From Polymorphobacter megasporae (GTDB lineage: Bacteria; Pseudomonadota; Alphaproteobacteria; Sphingomonadales; Sphingomonadaceae): 64,000 bases of DNA. The position numbers and the translations under genes were made by a program. A model generated the notes under the pieces. It made no database searches. It was not told the origin of the DNA and saw only the letters and a list, made by a program, of their open reading frames with translations. This document shows positions 10,138 to 19,620 of the stretch, piece after piece; position 1 is the stretch's first letter, and every line of letters starts with the position of its first letter. The stretch covers positions 2,108,001-2,172,000 of the forward strand of contig NZ_CP081848.1 in assembly GCF_018982885.2 (NCBI RefSeq). The letters run 5' to 3'.

Positions 10138-10598
10138 GCCGGGGTCCCCGTCTTGCCGGCGGCCTGCTTGATCGCGTCGCGGATGCGGACATAGGTCATG
10201 CAGCGGCACAGGTTGCCGGTCATCACCGCGTCGATCTCCTCGTCGCTCGGCGACGGGAAGTCCTGCAGCAGCGCCGCCGCCTGCATGATCTGGCCCGACT
10301 GGCAGTAGCCGCATTGCGGGACCTGGAGCGCGCGCCACGCCGCTTGCAGCGGGTGGTTTGAAGAAGGGTCGAGCCCCTCGATCGTGGTGATGTCGGCCCC
10401 CGCGACCGACGCCAGCGGGGTGATGCACGACCGCGTCGCGCGCCCGCCGACGTGGACGGTGCACGCCCCGCACATGCCGATGCCGCAGCCGAACTTGGTG
10501 CCGGTCAGCCCGACGCCGTCGCGGATCACCCACAGCAGCGGCGTGTCGTCCTCGGCGTCGGTGGTCACCGCGCGACCGTTGATCGTGAAGCTGGTCAT
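10134..10598 (-). CDS. [2Fe-2S] small subunit of the molybdenum hydroxylase (IorA type)
   Basis: Electron-transfer subunit of 154 residues. The plant-type ferredoxin cluster is ligated by C38, C43, C46 and C58 (CGIGMCGAC...C), and the second cluster by C96, C99, C131 and C133 (CGYC...CRC). It has no signal of its own and is probably co-exported with the Tat-tagged large subunit. Both ends overlap neighbours by 4 bases (ATGA), so translation of the three genes is likely coupled. I start at the ATG at 10598 that overlaps the cytochrome stop, in place of an upstream in-frame start that would lie inside the cytochrome gene. Confidence 0.93.
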   Translation of the reverse strand: MTSFTINGRAVTTDAEDDTPLLWVIRDGVGLTGTKFGCGIGMCGACTVHVGGRATRSCITPLASVAGADITTIEGLDPSSNHPLQAAWRALQVPQCGYCQSGQIMQAAALLQDFPSPSDEEIDAVMTGNLCRCMTYVRIRDAIKQAAGKTGTPA

Positions 10599-11890
10599 TG
10601 GCCCTGGCCCTGCGCGCGGATGCTGGCGACGGTGTTCTGGAGGCTCGGCCACGCCGCCTTGGTCGTCCGCGTTGCGCGGAGGTAGGCGGCGAGGCGGGCG
10701 ATATCGGCATCGGTGAAGCCGCGGGCGAAGCCCGGCATGACCACTCCGGGAGCGCCGTCCTTGGCATCGATCCCGTAGAGGATGACGCGGATCAAATTGG
10801 TCGGGTCGTCCATCGTCACCGCGGTGTTGAGCGCGAGGTCGGGGCGCAGCGGGTTGACCTGCCCGCGCCCGTTATAGTGGCACGACGCACACGCCCCGGC
10901 GTACAGCCGCGCCGCCGGGTCGTATTGCAGCCCGACCCCGATCCGGTCGGCGGCAAGCGCCTTCTGCACCACCGCCGGTCCCTCGGCGGCGCGCGCGGCG
11001 GAGCCATTGAGGCTGACGAGATAGGTCGCGATCGCCGCGACATCCTCGGGCGGCAGTGCTGCAAGGCCGCGCGGGACCTCGGCCATCGGCCCGGCGGCGG
11101 TGCCGTGGAATCGGCTGATCCCGGTGCCGAGATACGCGACAAGTTCGTCGTGCGACCATGCCAGCGGTGCGGGGTTGGTCGCGTCGAGCGGCGGCGCGAT
11201 CCAATGGTCGACCGGGGCCCCGGCGTACATCCGGTCGTGCTTCTCGGCCCCAAGCGCGTTGCGCGGCGTATGGCACGCGCCGCAGTGGCTGATGCCCTCG
11301 ACGAGGTACGCGCCGCGGTTCCACGCGGCACCGTGCGGGGGTTGCGGGACGTAGCGGCTGGGGGTGAAGAACAGCAGCTTCCACCCGGCCTGGAGCGGGC
11401 GCAGGCTGAGCGGGAAGGGGATGGTGTTGTCGCGCGCCTCCTGCCGGACGGGCTCGCGGGTCATAAAATAGGCGTACAGCGCGGCGACATCGGTGTCGGT
11501 CAGCTTGGTGAAGTGATCGTAGGGGAACGCCGGGAACAGATGCGCGCCGTCGCGGCTCACGCCCTCGTGCATCGCCCGGCGGAAGGCAGGTTCGGACCAG
11601 CCGCCGATGCCGGTGGCGACGTCGGGGGTGATGTTGGTCGAATAGACCGTGCCGAACCCGGTCGCCATCGGGTAGCCCCCGGCGAACGCCTTGCCGCCCT
11701 TGGCCGTATGGCACGCCGAGCAATAGCCCGCGCTCGCGAGGACCGCGCCCTGCGCGACCTGCGTGGCGGGGAAGCTCGCCGCTGCCGGGCGGTCGATCGC
11801 GGCGATCGCGGGCCGCCACGACAAAGCGGCAAGGCCGATGACGACCAGCAGGCCGACGACCGCCACGCCGATAATGACGCGTCTCAGCAA
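10595..11890 (-). CDS. Triheme cytochrome c (electron acceptor of the molybdenum hydroxylase)
   Basis: Membrane-anchored periplasmic cytochrome with three CxxCH heme sites: CSACH at 57-61, CGACH at 203-207 and CASCH at 334-338. This is the layout of the cytochrome subunits of bacterial alcohol and aldehyde dehydrogenases. An N-terminal hydrophobic helix ([19 protein letters not shown]) serves as anchor or signal. The frame has no ATG or GTG at a sensible place, so I start at TTG 11890. The only well-placed ribosome site (GGAGG) serves an ATG at 11907 in another frame, which stops after seven codons; a one-base frame slip is possible (see findings). It is the first gene of the operon. Confidence 0.85.
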   Translation of the reverse strand: MLRRVIIGVAVVGLLVVIGLAALSWRPAIAAIDRPAAASFPATQVAQGAVLASAGYCSACHTAKGGKAFAGGYPMATGFGTVYSTNITPDVATGIGGWSEPAFRRAMHEGVSRDGAHLFPAFPYDHFTKLTDTDVAALYAYFMTREPVRQEARDNTIPFPLSLRPLQAGWKLLFFTPSRYVPQPPHGAAWNRGAYLVEGISHCGACHTPRNALGAEKHDRMYAGAPVDHWIAPPLDATNPAPLAWSHDELVAYLGTGISRFHGTAAGPMAEVPRGLAALPPEDVAAIATYLVSLNGSAARAAEGPAVVQKALAADRIGVGLQYDPAARLYAGACASCHYNGRGQVNPLRPDLALNTAVTMDDPTNLIRVILYGIDAKDGAPGVVMPGFARGFTDADIARLAAYLRATRTTKAAWPSLQNTVASIRAQGQGQ

Positions 11891-11920
11891 GGCGAGGCTA
11901 TGGTCATCGTGGCTTCCTCC
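11884..11920 (-). promoter_or_regulatory. Ribosome binding site with seven-codon leader frame overlapping the cytochrome c start
   Basis: On the minus strand GGAGG (11920-11916) sits 8 bases ahead of ATG 11907. That frame encodes MTIASPC and stops at TGA 11886-11884, overlapping the TTG proposed as the cytochrome start. It may be a coupling leader, or the true start separated from the body by a one-base deletion. Confidence 0.45.
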
Positions 11921-12062
11921 GACGGCACTGCGGAGCGGCCGCGACTCCGCGCCGCACCCCGGTCGATCGGTACCATACACGACTTTCGCCCGATCGCCTC
12001 CCCAAGAGCAGGACGCGAAGGTCAGACAGCTTTGATGACAGTCGGTGTTGGCTGCTGCCGAG

Positions 12063-12764
12063 TTAGCTGCCGAGCACCTTACGCAACGACGCCTCGATCT
12101 CGCCGCCGCAATATGCGTCGCCATAGTCCTCCCTCGCTTTCGTTGCGAGCTTAGCCAGCGGTGGCAGCGCGGAGACGCGGCGCGATAAAGCGGCGGTCAA
12201 TGGAGCCGCCTCGTCGAGCATCGCAGCAAGCGTCGGGAAGCGGTCGCCCATCGTCGTCCACAAGGTCGCGGTGACGACGTCGGCGATCCCCGGCTTCGCC
12301 CCGCCAAGGACAAAGCCGCTATCGGCCGCCAGCCCATGGCGGTGTCCGGTTTCCTCCCACAGCGACATCCACTTGTTCAGGCGCGGGACGAACGCCGCCC
12401 AGCGCGCGGGAGTCCACATCTGCTTGCCGCCGTCGATGGTCAGCTCGTCGATCACATCGTTGGCATCGGCGACGGTCTTGATCGTCGTGGCGCGGAGGGC
12501 AGGGGTCGACGGTAGCAGGTCGAGCGTCTCGCCAAGATACAGGATGATCGCCGGCATCTCGGCGATCGCGAAGTCGGCGGCCTTATCGACCAGCAGCGGC
12601 GGCCCCATGAACGGGACCGGCATCGCCGAGACCGCGCCGCTCATCAGCTCGCCGATCGCGTCGGCATCAGCTTCGGTCCACGTCTTACCTGCGTAAGCGA
12701 GGACCGCGCGGACGAACTGGCCGCGGAACGGCACCGGCCAGTAATACAGGTCGTAATCGGACAT
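12063..12764 (-). CDS. Glutathione S-transferase family protein
   Basis: A 233-residue protein with GST architecture: an N-terminal thioredoxin-like part (YYWPVPFRGQFVRAVLAYAGKTW, with the later VPFMGPPLLVDK corresponding to the cis-Pro segment of the glutathione site) and a helical C-terminal domain. The start is the ATG at 12764. It follows the sorbosone dehydrogenase-like gene on the same strand after 54 bases. Proteins of this kind conjugate or reduce electrophiles in the cytoplasm; no specific substrate can be inferred. Confidence 0.82.
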   Translation of the reverse strand: MSDYDLYYWPVPFRGQFVRAVLAYAGKTWTEADADAIGELMSGAVSAMPVPFMGPPLLVDKAADFAIAEMPAIILYLGETLDLLPSTPALRATTIKTVADANDVIDELTIDGGKQMWTPARWAAFVPRLNKWMSLWEETGHRHGLAADSGFVLGGAKPGIADVVTATLWTTMGDRFPTLAAMLDEAAPLTAALSRRVSALPPLAKLATKAREDYGDAYCGGEIEASLRKVLGS

Positions 12765-12818
12765 CGCGCTCTCCGGTCGGGTTGGCTCACCGACCCTAGC
12801 GCAGCACGCCGCCGCTCG

Positions 12819-14165
12819 TTAGCGCCGCGTGTCGTTCATCGCCGTCTGCGTCGCTGTGCCGGTCACGCGCCAGACGGTATTGCCGACGTCATCGGCAACG
12901 AGCAGCGCCCCCGACTTGTCGACTGCGAGGCCGACCGGGCGGCCGTGCGTCGTGTTGCCGTCGCCGAGGAAGCCGGTGATGACGTCCTGCGCCATGCCGG
13001 CGGGCTTGCCGTCCTTGAACGGGATGAAGACGACCTTGTAGCCGCTGACCGGGCTGCGGTCCCAGCTGCCGTGTTCCCCGACGAACATCCCGCCGCGATA
13101 GGCAGCAGGCAGGCTCGCCGCATCGTACCATGTGATGCCGAGCGGGGCGACGTGCGAACTCAGCGCATAGTCGGGCTTTATCGCGGTGGCGACGAGTGCA
13201 GGGCGCTGCGGCTTGACGCGCGGATCGAGGTGCTGACCGTAATAGCTGTACGGCCAACCGTAGAACGCGCCTTCCTTGACGCTCGTCATATAGTCGGGGA
13301 CGAGATCGGGGCCGAGCTCGTCGCGCTCGTTGACCACCGCCCACAGCTGACCGCTCGGCGCGAGCGTCAGGTTGGTCGGGTTGCGCAGCCCGGTCGCGTA
13401 CAGCCGCGACGCACCGGTCGCGCGGTCGATCTCCCATACCGCAGCACGGCCGATCTCGGCGGCCATGCCGTTCTCGGTGATGTTGCTGTTCGACCCGACG
13501 CCGACATACAGCTTCGACCCGTCGGCGCTCGCGACCATCGACTTGGTCCAGTGATGGTCGATCGGCCCACCGGGGAGGTCGGTCAGCTTCACGCCGGGCG
13601 TGGTGATCTGGGTGTCGCCGTCGTGGTACGGGAAGCGCAGGACCGCATCGGTGTTGGCGACGTAAAGGTCGCTGCCGACCAGTACGACACCGTACGGCGA
13701 ATGGAGACCCGACAGGAAAATCGTCCGCAGCGTCGGCTTGCCGTCGGCGCCGTAGCGGACGAGCGTGATGCGGTTGCCGCCCTTCGCGCTCGCCCCGCCC
13801 TCGGCCTTGATCATGCCCGCGATCTTGTCCTTCGGGCGATAGATCGGGGCTTTGGGGCCGTTGGTTTCGACGATCAGGACGTCGCCGTTGGGCAGGACGG
13901 TCATCGTCCGAGGATGAAGCAGCCCGGTCGCGAGCGCCTCGATATGCAGCCCTGCCGGGACGACCGGCGTTTGGGTGCCGCTCCACCCGACCGCTTTCGG
14001 CACATCCATCGGCGGCAGGAGATACGCCTGCGGCTCGGGAAGAACCGGGTTCGCCCCGATCTGAGTTTTCGGATCGATCGTCGACTTGTCGCCGCACGCG
14101 GCGAGCGCGAGCAGGCCGGCACCGACGAGCAGCGGGCGGAGAGCGGTCATGCGATAAGCTTTCAT
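12819..14165 (-). CDS. Sorbosone / PQQ-dependent glucose dehydrogenase-like lipoprotein
   Basis: A 448-residue lipoprotein: the signal peptide ends in the lipobox LAAC, with C24 as lipidation site. The rest is a beta-propeller of the glucose/sorbosone dehydrogenase type, with blade motifs such as GLLHPRTMTVLPNGDVLIVE, LYATGLRNPTNLTLAP and GLAVDKSGALLVADD. Family members oxidise sugars with bound PQQ in the periplasm, though many relatives have no proven activity. The start ATG overlaps the stop of the DUF2231 gene as ATGA. An internal ATG at codon 6 would give the same signal peptide. Confidence 0.88.
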   Translation of the reverse strand: MKAYRMTALRPLLVGAGLLALAACGDKSTIDPKTQIGANPVLPEPQAYLLPPMDVPKAVGWSGTQTPVVPAGLHIEALATGLLHPRTMTVLPNGDVLIVETNGPKAPIYRPKDKIAGMIKAEGGASAKGGNRITLVRYGADGKPTLRTIFLSGLHSPYGVVLVGSDLYVANTDAVLRFPYHDGDTQITTPGVKLTDLPGGPIDHHWTKSMVASADGSKLYVGVGSNSNITENGMAAEIGRAAVWEIDRATGASRLYATGLRNPTNLTLAPSGQLWAVVNERDELGPDLVPDYMTSVKEGAFYGWPYSYYGQHLDPRVKPQRPALVATAIKPDYALSSHVAPLGITWYDAASLPAAYRGGMFVGEHGSWDRSPVSGYKVVFIPFKDGKPAGMAQDVITGFLGDGNTTHGRPVGLAVDKSGALLVADDVGNTVWRVTGTATQTAMNDTRR

Positions 14166-14593
14166 GCGAAACGGGCGGCGCGCGCGCCGCGCTCAAAGAA
14201 GGGAATGAGCAACAGGATCACGACGACCACGATCGAGAGCGTCAGACCGGTTGGAACGACCGACTCATAGGCGTCGCGACTGTGGACGAAAGCGTTGAAC
14301 ACCGAGACGATACTCGCGGCGGCGGATCCGACTGGCAGCGCCCAACCGGTCCGAAACCAATGCCCGGGACGGCTGGTCGCGAGTTCCACGAGGCCGACAA
14401 TCGCAGCCAGCGCGGCGACGATGAGCCCGGCGGTGATCAGCCACATCGAGAAATTCGACCACTGCATGTCAGCATTGTCGGCGTAGACGATGTCGGTGAC
14501 CAGCGCGCCGGCGAAGCAGGCGGAGGCAAAGCCGAATACCGAGCGGAAAAGCGGGAACAACCGCCGTGTCGTCGGCGGAGTAAATTCGGTCAT
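14162..14593 (-). CDS. DUF2231 family membrane protein
   Basis: A 143-residue integral membrane protein with four predicted helices, at about residues 18-38, 50-72, 85-102 and 116-133. The pattern FASACFAGALVTDIVY near the start is typical of DUF2231. It shares a 4-base overlap with the downstream propeller lipoprotein and probably forms a two-gene operon with it. The function of the family is not established. Confidence 0.75.
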   Translation of the reverse strand: MTEFTPPTTRRLFPLFRSVFGFASACFAGALVTDIVYADNADMQWSNFSMWLITAGLIVAALAAIVGLVELATSRPGHWFRTGWALPVGSAAASIVSVFNAFVHSRDAYESVVPTGLTLSIVVVVILLLIPFFERGARAARFA

Positions 14594-14729
14594 GGCCGTT
14601 CCCTATGCGTGTGCCGAGTAGGACATTCGGGCGGCGTGAAGGTTCCGTCGCGGCAACGATCGATCGACAGTATCATGATAGCGATACCATCACTGATGAC
14701 ACCGGGCCTGCGAATGCTATCTGTGATCG
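14594..14729. promoter_or_regulatory. Divergent promoter region
   Basis: This 136-base gap separates the DUF2231 operon from the ATP-grasp cassette and must hold both promoters. It contains a short symmetric patch, ATCATGATAGCGATACC, around 14673-14689. No operator family is recognised. Confidence 0.35.
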
Positions 14730-15653
14730 ATGACAACCGATCTCACAATCCTGTACGAGCATCCCGCGTGGTTCGTGCCGTTATTCGCCGCGCTCGACCG
14801 GCGAGGGGTGCGCTACGAGGCGTTGCACCTGTCCGACCACCGCTTCGATCCCGCCGATCCAAAGCCGCCGTCGCCGGTCGTCCTCAGCCGCGTCGCGATG
14901 TCGAGTTTCCTGCGCGAGGCCGATCACGCGATATTCTATGCCGAGGCGCTGTTCGCGCATTGGGCAGCGTGCGGTGCCCGGGTGATCAATGGGTCGGAGG
15001 TCATTGCGGTTGACCGATCGAAGGCGCGGCAGTTGTCGCTGATCGCCGGCCTTGGGCTCGGCATCCCGCGGACGCGCGTCGTCCACCGGGCGGCCGACCT
15101 GCCCGCCGCGGCGCGGGAGATCGGTTTCCCGCTCATCGTCAAGGCGAACATCGGCGGGTCGGGCGCGGGCATCGTTCGCTATCAGAGCGCCGACGAGCTG
15201 GCCCAGTCGATCGCCGATAAGACGACCCCCGAAAGCGTCGACCGCGTGCTGCTGGTGCAGGAGTACATCCCGGCCCGCGACGGGATCGTGACGCGGATCG
15301 AGACGCTCGACGGCAAGTTCCTCTACGCGATCGACATCGAGAGCCCCGCCGACAGCTTCGACCTGTGCCCCGCCGATGCCTGCGAGATTGGACGCGGACC
15401 GGGCGCGATCCGGATGACGCGGGCCGATCCTGCGCCTGAACTGATCGATGCTGCCGAGCGGATCGCGCGTGCCGCAAGGCTCGACGTCGGCGGTATCGAG
15501 GTGATGATCGACGACCGCGACGGCACCGCGAAGTTTTACGATGTCAACGCGCTGTCGAACTTCGTCGCCAAGCCGCTCGACGTCCTCGGCTGGGACCCGC
15601 ATGAGCAGCTGGTCGACTATCTCGAAGCGGCCATCGCTGCGAAAAGGACCTGA
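14730..15653 (+). CDS. ATP-grasp ligase, RimK-like
   Basis: A 307-residue ATP-grasp enzyme, the fold that activates a carboxylate as acyl-phosphate and joins it to an amine or thiol. The glycine-rich ATP loop is IVKANIGGSGAG (about 136-147), the hinge is VLLVQEYIPARDG, and the metal-binding end is IEVMIDDRDG...FYDVNALSNF (about 273-282). It is the size of RimK/LysX-type peptide or amino-acid ligases. The ATG start lies just after a short AT-rich promoter region. The stop is 2 bases before the flavin monooxygenase start, and the symporter overlaps that gene in turn, so the three form one operon. The substrate is unknown; see findings. Confidence 0.85.
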   Translation: MTTDLTILYEHPAWFVPLFAALDRRGVRYEALHLSDHRFDPADPKPPSPVVLSRVAMSSFLREADHAIFYAEALFAHWAACGARVINGSEVIAVDRSKARQLSLIAGLGLGIPRTRVVHRAADLPAAAREIGFPLIVKANIGGSGAGIVRYQSADELAQSIADKTTPESVDRVLLVQEYIPARDGIVTRIETLDGKFLYAIDIESPADSFDLCPADACEIGRGPGAIRMTRADPAPELIDAAERIARAARLDVGGIEVMIDDRDGTAKFYDVNALSNFVAKPLDVLGWDPHEQLVDYLEAAIAAKRT

Positions 15654-15655
15654 TC

Positions 15656-16690
15656 ATGCGCTACGGGTTTTGGGCTCCGGTCTTCGGCGGCTGGCTGCGC
15701 AACGTCGCCGACGAGCGGATGTCGGCGAGCTGGGAATACACCCGCGACCTCTGCGTCCGCGCCGAGCAGATCGGTTATGACCTGACTCTCGTTGCCGAGC
15801 TCAATCTAAACGACATCAAGGGGATCGATGCCCCCGCGCTCGACGCGTGGTCGACCGCGGCGGCGCTCGCGGCGGTGACCAAGCGGCTCGAATTGATGGT
15901 CGCGGTCCGGCCCAACTTCCACCAGCCGGCGCTGTTCGCAAAGCAAGCCGCGAACATTCAGAACATCAGCGGCGGGCGGCTGAGCCTCAACGTCGTGTCG
16001 TCGTGGTGGGCAGAGGAAGCGCGCCAATACGGCCTTCAGTTCGACGCCCATGACGACCGCTATGCCCGGACGTCGGAGTGGCTGCGCGTCGTCGACGGGC
16101 TGTGGAGCGAGCCGCGCTTCAGCTTCGACGGGAAGATGTACCGGACCGAGGACGCGATCCTCGCGCCCAAGCCGGTCGCCAAGCCGATCCGTTATGCGGG
16201 GGGCGAGTCCGAGGCGGCCAAGGCGCTGATCGCCGGGCAGTGCGACGCCTATGTCATGCACGGCGACGAGCCCGGGGTCATCGCCGCCAAGATCGCCGAC
16301 ATGCGCGCCCGCCGCGAGCGGCTCGGATTGAAGCCAATGATCTACGGCATGGCGGCGTACGCCATCGTCCGCGACAGCGCGCGCGAGGCCGACGCCGAGG
16401 TCGCGCGGATCACCGACATGGGCGACACCCCGCCGCCGGGGTTCGACAACTTCGACCAGTGGCTGTCAGGCACCCAGCTCGAACGCGAGCTCAAGATCCG
16501 CGAGTATTCGGTGAGCAACCGCGGCCTCCGCCCTGGCCTCGTCGGCACCCCCGAGCACGTTGCTGCGCGGATCGAGGAATTCGAGGCAGCCGGGCTCGAT
16601 CTCCTCCTCCTCCAGATGAGCCCGCAGATCGAGGAGATGGAGCGCTTCTCCGCACAGGTTATCCCGGCGAACCTCCGCCACGCCGCGTGA
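15656..16690 (+). CDS. LLM-class flavin-dependent oxidoreductase (SsuD/SfnG-like monooxygenase)
   Basis: A 344-residue luciferase-like (F420/FMN) TIM barrel. Most diagnostic is NISGGRLSLNVVSSWWAEEA at about 102-121, which resembles the alkanesulfonate and dimethylsulfone monooxygenases; GTPEHVAARIEEF near the end is the usual LLM C-terminal motif. Members use reduced FMN from a separate reductase to oxygenate a substrate, and no reductase gene is in this window. It sits in an operon between an ATP-grasp ligase (2-base gap) and a DAACS symporter (4-base overlap). Confidence 0.88.
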   Translation: MRYGFWAPVFGGWLRNVADERMSASWEYTRDLCVRAEQIGYDLTLVAELNLNDIKGIDAPALDAWSTAAALAAVTKRLELMVAVRPNFHQPALFAKQAANIQNISGGRLSLNVVSSWWAEEARQYGLQFDAHDDRYARTSEWLRVVDGLWSEPRFSFDGKMYRTEDAILAPKPVAKPIRYAGGESEAAKALIAGQCDAYVMHGDEPGVIAAKIADMRARRERLGLKPMIYGMAAYAIVRDSAREADAEVARITDMGDTPPPGFDNFDQWLSGTQLERELKIREYSVSNRGLRPGLVGTPEHVAARIEEFEAAGLDLLLLQMSPQIEEMERFSAQVIPANLRHAA

Positions 16691-17910
16691 ACCGTACTCT
16701 CGCGACACTCGCCGGACTGATTATCGGGATCGCGGCGGGGGCGCTGACGATTGCCCGCGGCTGGCCCGCGACCGATGCGCTGGCAGCGGCGAACCTCGTC
16801 GGAACCCTGTGGCTCGATGCGCTGCGGATGACGGTCCTGCCGCTCGTCGTCACGCTGACCGCGACCGGCACCGCGCGGGCGATCGCGGCGGCGAGCGGCG
16901 GCGCGGTGATCCGCCGTGCGGCGCTGCTCGGCCTATTCCTGCTGGTCGTCTCCGCCGCCGTCGCGATGCTGCTCGGGCCGCCGTTGCTGTCGGCGTGGGC
17001 GCCGGATCCGGCGTCGCTAGCGGCGCTGCGCGGGGCAGGGACGCCGGTCCCGGGGCACTTCGCCGGGTCGGGCGATGCGCTGCTCGGCCTCGTTTCCCCA
17101 AACCTCGTTGCCGCCGCGGCCGAAGGCGCGATCCCGCCGCTCGCGATCTTCGCTCTGCTGTTCGGCGTCGCTGCGGCACGCCTGCCACCTGAGCGGACGC
17201 GGACGATCCTCGATGCGCTGGCGCAGGCGGCGGAGATCATCCTCGTGATCGTTGGCTGGGTACTCGCGCTTGCGCCCATCGGTGTCGCCGCGCTCGGCTT
17301 CGCCCTTGGCGCGCGGCTTGGGCTCGGCGCAGGGTCAGCGCTTGCAAGCTACGTTGGCACGCAGATCACGGTCACCGTCGTCCTCGGCGTCGCGATGTAT
17401 GCGCTCGCGGCGCTGGCCGGGCGCGTGCCGGTGGTGTCGTTCGCCCGGGCGGCGCTCGAGCCGCAGGCGGTCGCCGCGAGCACCCAATCGTCGCTCGCCG
17501 CGCTCCCGGCGATGCTTGCCGCCGCCGGCCGATTGGCCCCGGCGGGATCGGCGAGCGCGCCCGCCGCCATTCTCCCGCTAGCGGTCGCGCTGTTCCGGCT
17601 CGCCGCGCCCGCCTCGATTGTTATCGTGACGCTCGCGACCGCGCATCTCACCGGCGCGCATCTTACCCCCGCGACGCTCGCGACGGTCGGCGGGCTATCG
17701 ATCCTAGGCACGCTGATCATCGCCGGACTGCCGAATCAAACGACCTTTTTCGCGGCCTATGCCCCGGCGCTGCTCGCGGCGAACCTGCCGATCGACCTGC
17801 TGCCGCTGTTCCTCGCGGTCGATGTCATCCCCGACATCTTCTACACCGTCACAAACGTTACCGCCGACCTCTCGGTAGCCGCCACCTCGGCCCGTTCCGA
17901 ACGGCGCTAA
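16687..17910 (+). CDS. Dicarboxylate/amino acid:cation symporter (DAACS family)
   Basis: An inner-membrane secondary transporter of 407 residues with about eight helices and two re-entrant loops. The family signatures are ASTQSSLAALPAML (serine-rich hairpin 1, about 257-270) and the C-terminal FLAVDVIPDIFYTVTNVTADL, whose Asp and Asn residues bind substrate and cation in characterised homologues. It starts at GTG 16687, overlapping the stop of the monooxygenase as GTGA. Likely substrates are an acidic amino acid, a dicarboxylate or a related product of the cassette. Confidence 0.87.
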   Translation: MNRTLATLAGLIIGIAAGALTIARGWPATDALAAANLVGTLWLDALRMTVLPLVVTLTATGTARAIAAASGGAVIRRAALLGLFLLVVSAAVAMLLGPPLLSAWAPDPASLAALRGAGTPVPGHFAGSGDALLGLVSPNLVAAAAEGAIPPLAIFALLFGVAAARLPPERTRTILDALAQAAEIILVIVGWVLALAPIGVAALGFALGARLGLGAGSALASYVGTQITVTVVLGVAMYALAALAGRVPVVSFARAALEPQAVAASTQSSLAALPAMLAAAGRLAPAGSASAPAAILPLAVALFRLAAPASIVIVTLATAHLTGAHLTPATLATVGGLSILGTLIIAGLPNQTTFFAAYAPALLAANLPIDLLPLFLAVDVIPDIFYTVTNVTADLSVAATSARSERR

Positions 17911-18034
17911 TCTCGGTCGAGCACGTGCGGCTTGATGCCCCTGACGTCTTTTTGGGCGAAGTGATGGGAGCGGAACCAGCTTTCCGGCCGTTAAGCGCAC
18001 ACACTCACTGGCGCGCTTGCCGGATCGGATTTCT

Positions 18035-18670
18035 ATGACCCCCACGATCGACCTCGAAATTTCACGTCGCAGCGTCCTCGCCGCGGGTGCTGCGACGGCG
18101 GCGCTGACGCAAGTGTCCGGTGCCGAGGCGCAGGGCGTCGTGCCGTCGCATCCGCCGACGATGATGGGTGTTTCATTCGTCGTCAACGGCACGCGCCGCG
18201 ACCTTACGCTCGATACGCGCACCACCCTGCTCGATGCGCTTCGCGAGCATCTTCAGCTCACCGGGACCAAGAAGGGCTGCGATCACGGCCAGTGCGGGGC
18301 GTGCACCGTGATCGTCGACGGCAAGCGGATCAATTCCTGCCTGAGCCTAGCGGTCATGCACGAGGGCGACAATATCACGACGATCGAAGGGCTCGGGACG
18401 CCCGAGCATCTGCATCCGATGCAGGCGTCATTCATCAAGCACGACGGCTATCAGTGCGGTTATTGCACCCCGGGCCAGATCTGCTCGGCTGTATCCGTGC
18501 TCGCCGAGATTGCGGCCGGCGTTCCGAGTCATGTCACCGGAAGCCTGACCGAGAAGCCAGCCGTAACCAACGACGAAATGCGTGAGCGGATGAGCGGCAA
18601 CATCTGTCGCTGCGGTGCCTATTCCAACATTCTCGAAGCGATGACCGAAGTCGCGGGAGCGCGGGCATGA
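18035..18670 (+). CDS. paoA: Aldehyde oxidoreductase iron-sulfur subunit PaoA
   Basis: [2Fe-2S] subunit (211 aa) of a periplasmic molybdenum hydroxylase like E. coli PaoABC (YagTSR). The Tat signal ([15 protein letters not shown]) spans about residues 10-33. Cluster ligands are C82, C87, C90, C102 and C141, C144, C191, C193. The start is the ATG at 18035; a TTG 18 bases upstream is possible but unnecessary. The stop overlaps paoB as ATGA. E. coli PaoABC oxidises aromatic aldehydes; the same use here is inference. Confidence 0.9.
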   Translation: MTPTIDLEISRRSVLAAGAATAALTQVSGAEAQGVVPSHPPTMMGVSFVVNGTRRDLTLDTRTTLLDALREHLQLTGTKKGCDHGQCGACTVIVDGKRINSCLSLAVMHEGDNITTIEGLGTPEHLHPMQASFIKHDGYQCGYCTPGQICSAVSVLAEIAAGVPSHVTGSLTEKPAVTNDEMRERMSGNICRCGAYSNILEAMTEVAGARA

Positions 18671-19620
18671 AGGCCTTTACCTATGAGCGGGCCACGAGCC
18701 CGGCGGAGGCCGCTGCGGCGGTCGCGCGTCAGCCGAATGCGAAGTTCATCGCCGGCGGCACCAACCTGCTCGACCTGATGAAGCTCGAGATCGAGACACC
18801 GACGCACATCGTCGACGTCAACGGGCTCAAGCTCGACACCATCGAGGCAACTGCTGAAGGCGGCCTCCGCATCGGTGCCCTCGTCAGCAATACCGACCTG
18901 TCCGCCGACCACAGGGTCCGTCGAGATTACGGCGTGCTTACGCGAGCGATCGTCGCGGGTGCGTCGGGCCAGTTGCGCAACAAGGCGACGACCGCCGGCA
19001 ACCTGCTCCAGCGCACGCGGTGCCCGTATTTTTACGACACCAACCAGGCGTGCAACAAGCGCCGCCCGGGATCGGGTTGCGCCGCGATCGGTGGTTACAG
19101 CCGCCAGCTCGCGATCATCGGGACGAGCGACGCCTGCATCGCCACCTACCCGGGCGACATGGCGGTCGCGATGCGGCTGCTCGACGCGACGGTGGAAACG
19201 ATCCGCCCCGACGGTGCGACGCGAAACATCGCGATCAGCGACTTCCACGTGCTGCCCGGTAAGACCCCGCAGATCGACAACGCGTTGGCGCACGGCGAAC
19301 TGATCACGGCGGTGACCTTGCCGCGTCCGCTTGGCGGGACGCACATCTACCACAAGGTCCGCGACCGCGCGTCTTATGCGTACGCACTCGTCTCCGTCGC
19401 GGCGATCCTCCAGCGCGACGGTAGCGGACGCGTCGCGATCGGCGGGATCGCGCCCAAGCCGTGGCGGGTTGCGGCAGCGGACGCCGCATTGCCGGAAGGG
19501 GCCCATGCGGTCGCGACGCGGTTGCTCGCCGACGCGAAGCCGACCCACGATAATGCATTCAAGGTGCCACTCGTCGAGCGAACGCTCGGCGCGGTCATGG
19601 CCGAAGCGAGGGCAGCATGA
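18667..19620 (+). CDS. paoB: Aldehyde oxidoreductase FAD-binding subunit PaoB
   Basis: A 317-residue FAD subunit of the xanthine dehydrogenase family: [14 protein letters not shown] and [22 protein letters not shown] are the flavin-binding blocks. The segment [20 protein letters not shown] matches the extra [4Fe-4S] site that distinguishes PaoB from ordinary xanthine dehydrogenase FAD subunits. It has 4-base overlaps with both paoA and paoC. Confidence 0.9.
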   Translation: MKAFTYERATSPAEAAAAVARQPNAKFIAGGTNLLDLMKLEIETPTHIVDVNGLKLDTIEATAEGGLRIGALVSNTDLSADHRVRRDYGVLTRAIVAGASGQLRNKATTAGNLLQRTRCPYFYDTNQACNKRRPGSGCAAIGGYSRQLAIIGTSDACIATYPGDMAVAMRLLDATVETIRPDGATRNIAISDFHVLPGKTPQIDNALAHGELITAVTLPRPLGGTHIYHKVRDRASYAYALVSVAAILQRDGSGRVAIGGIAPKPWRVAAADAALPEGAHAVATRLLADAKPTHDNAFKVPLVERTLGAVMAEARAA

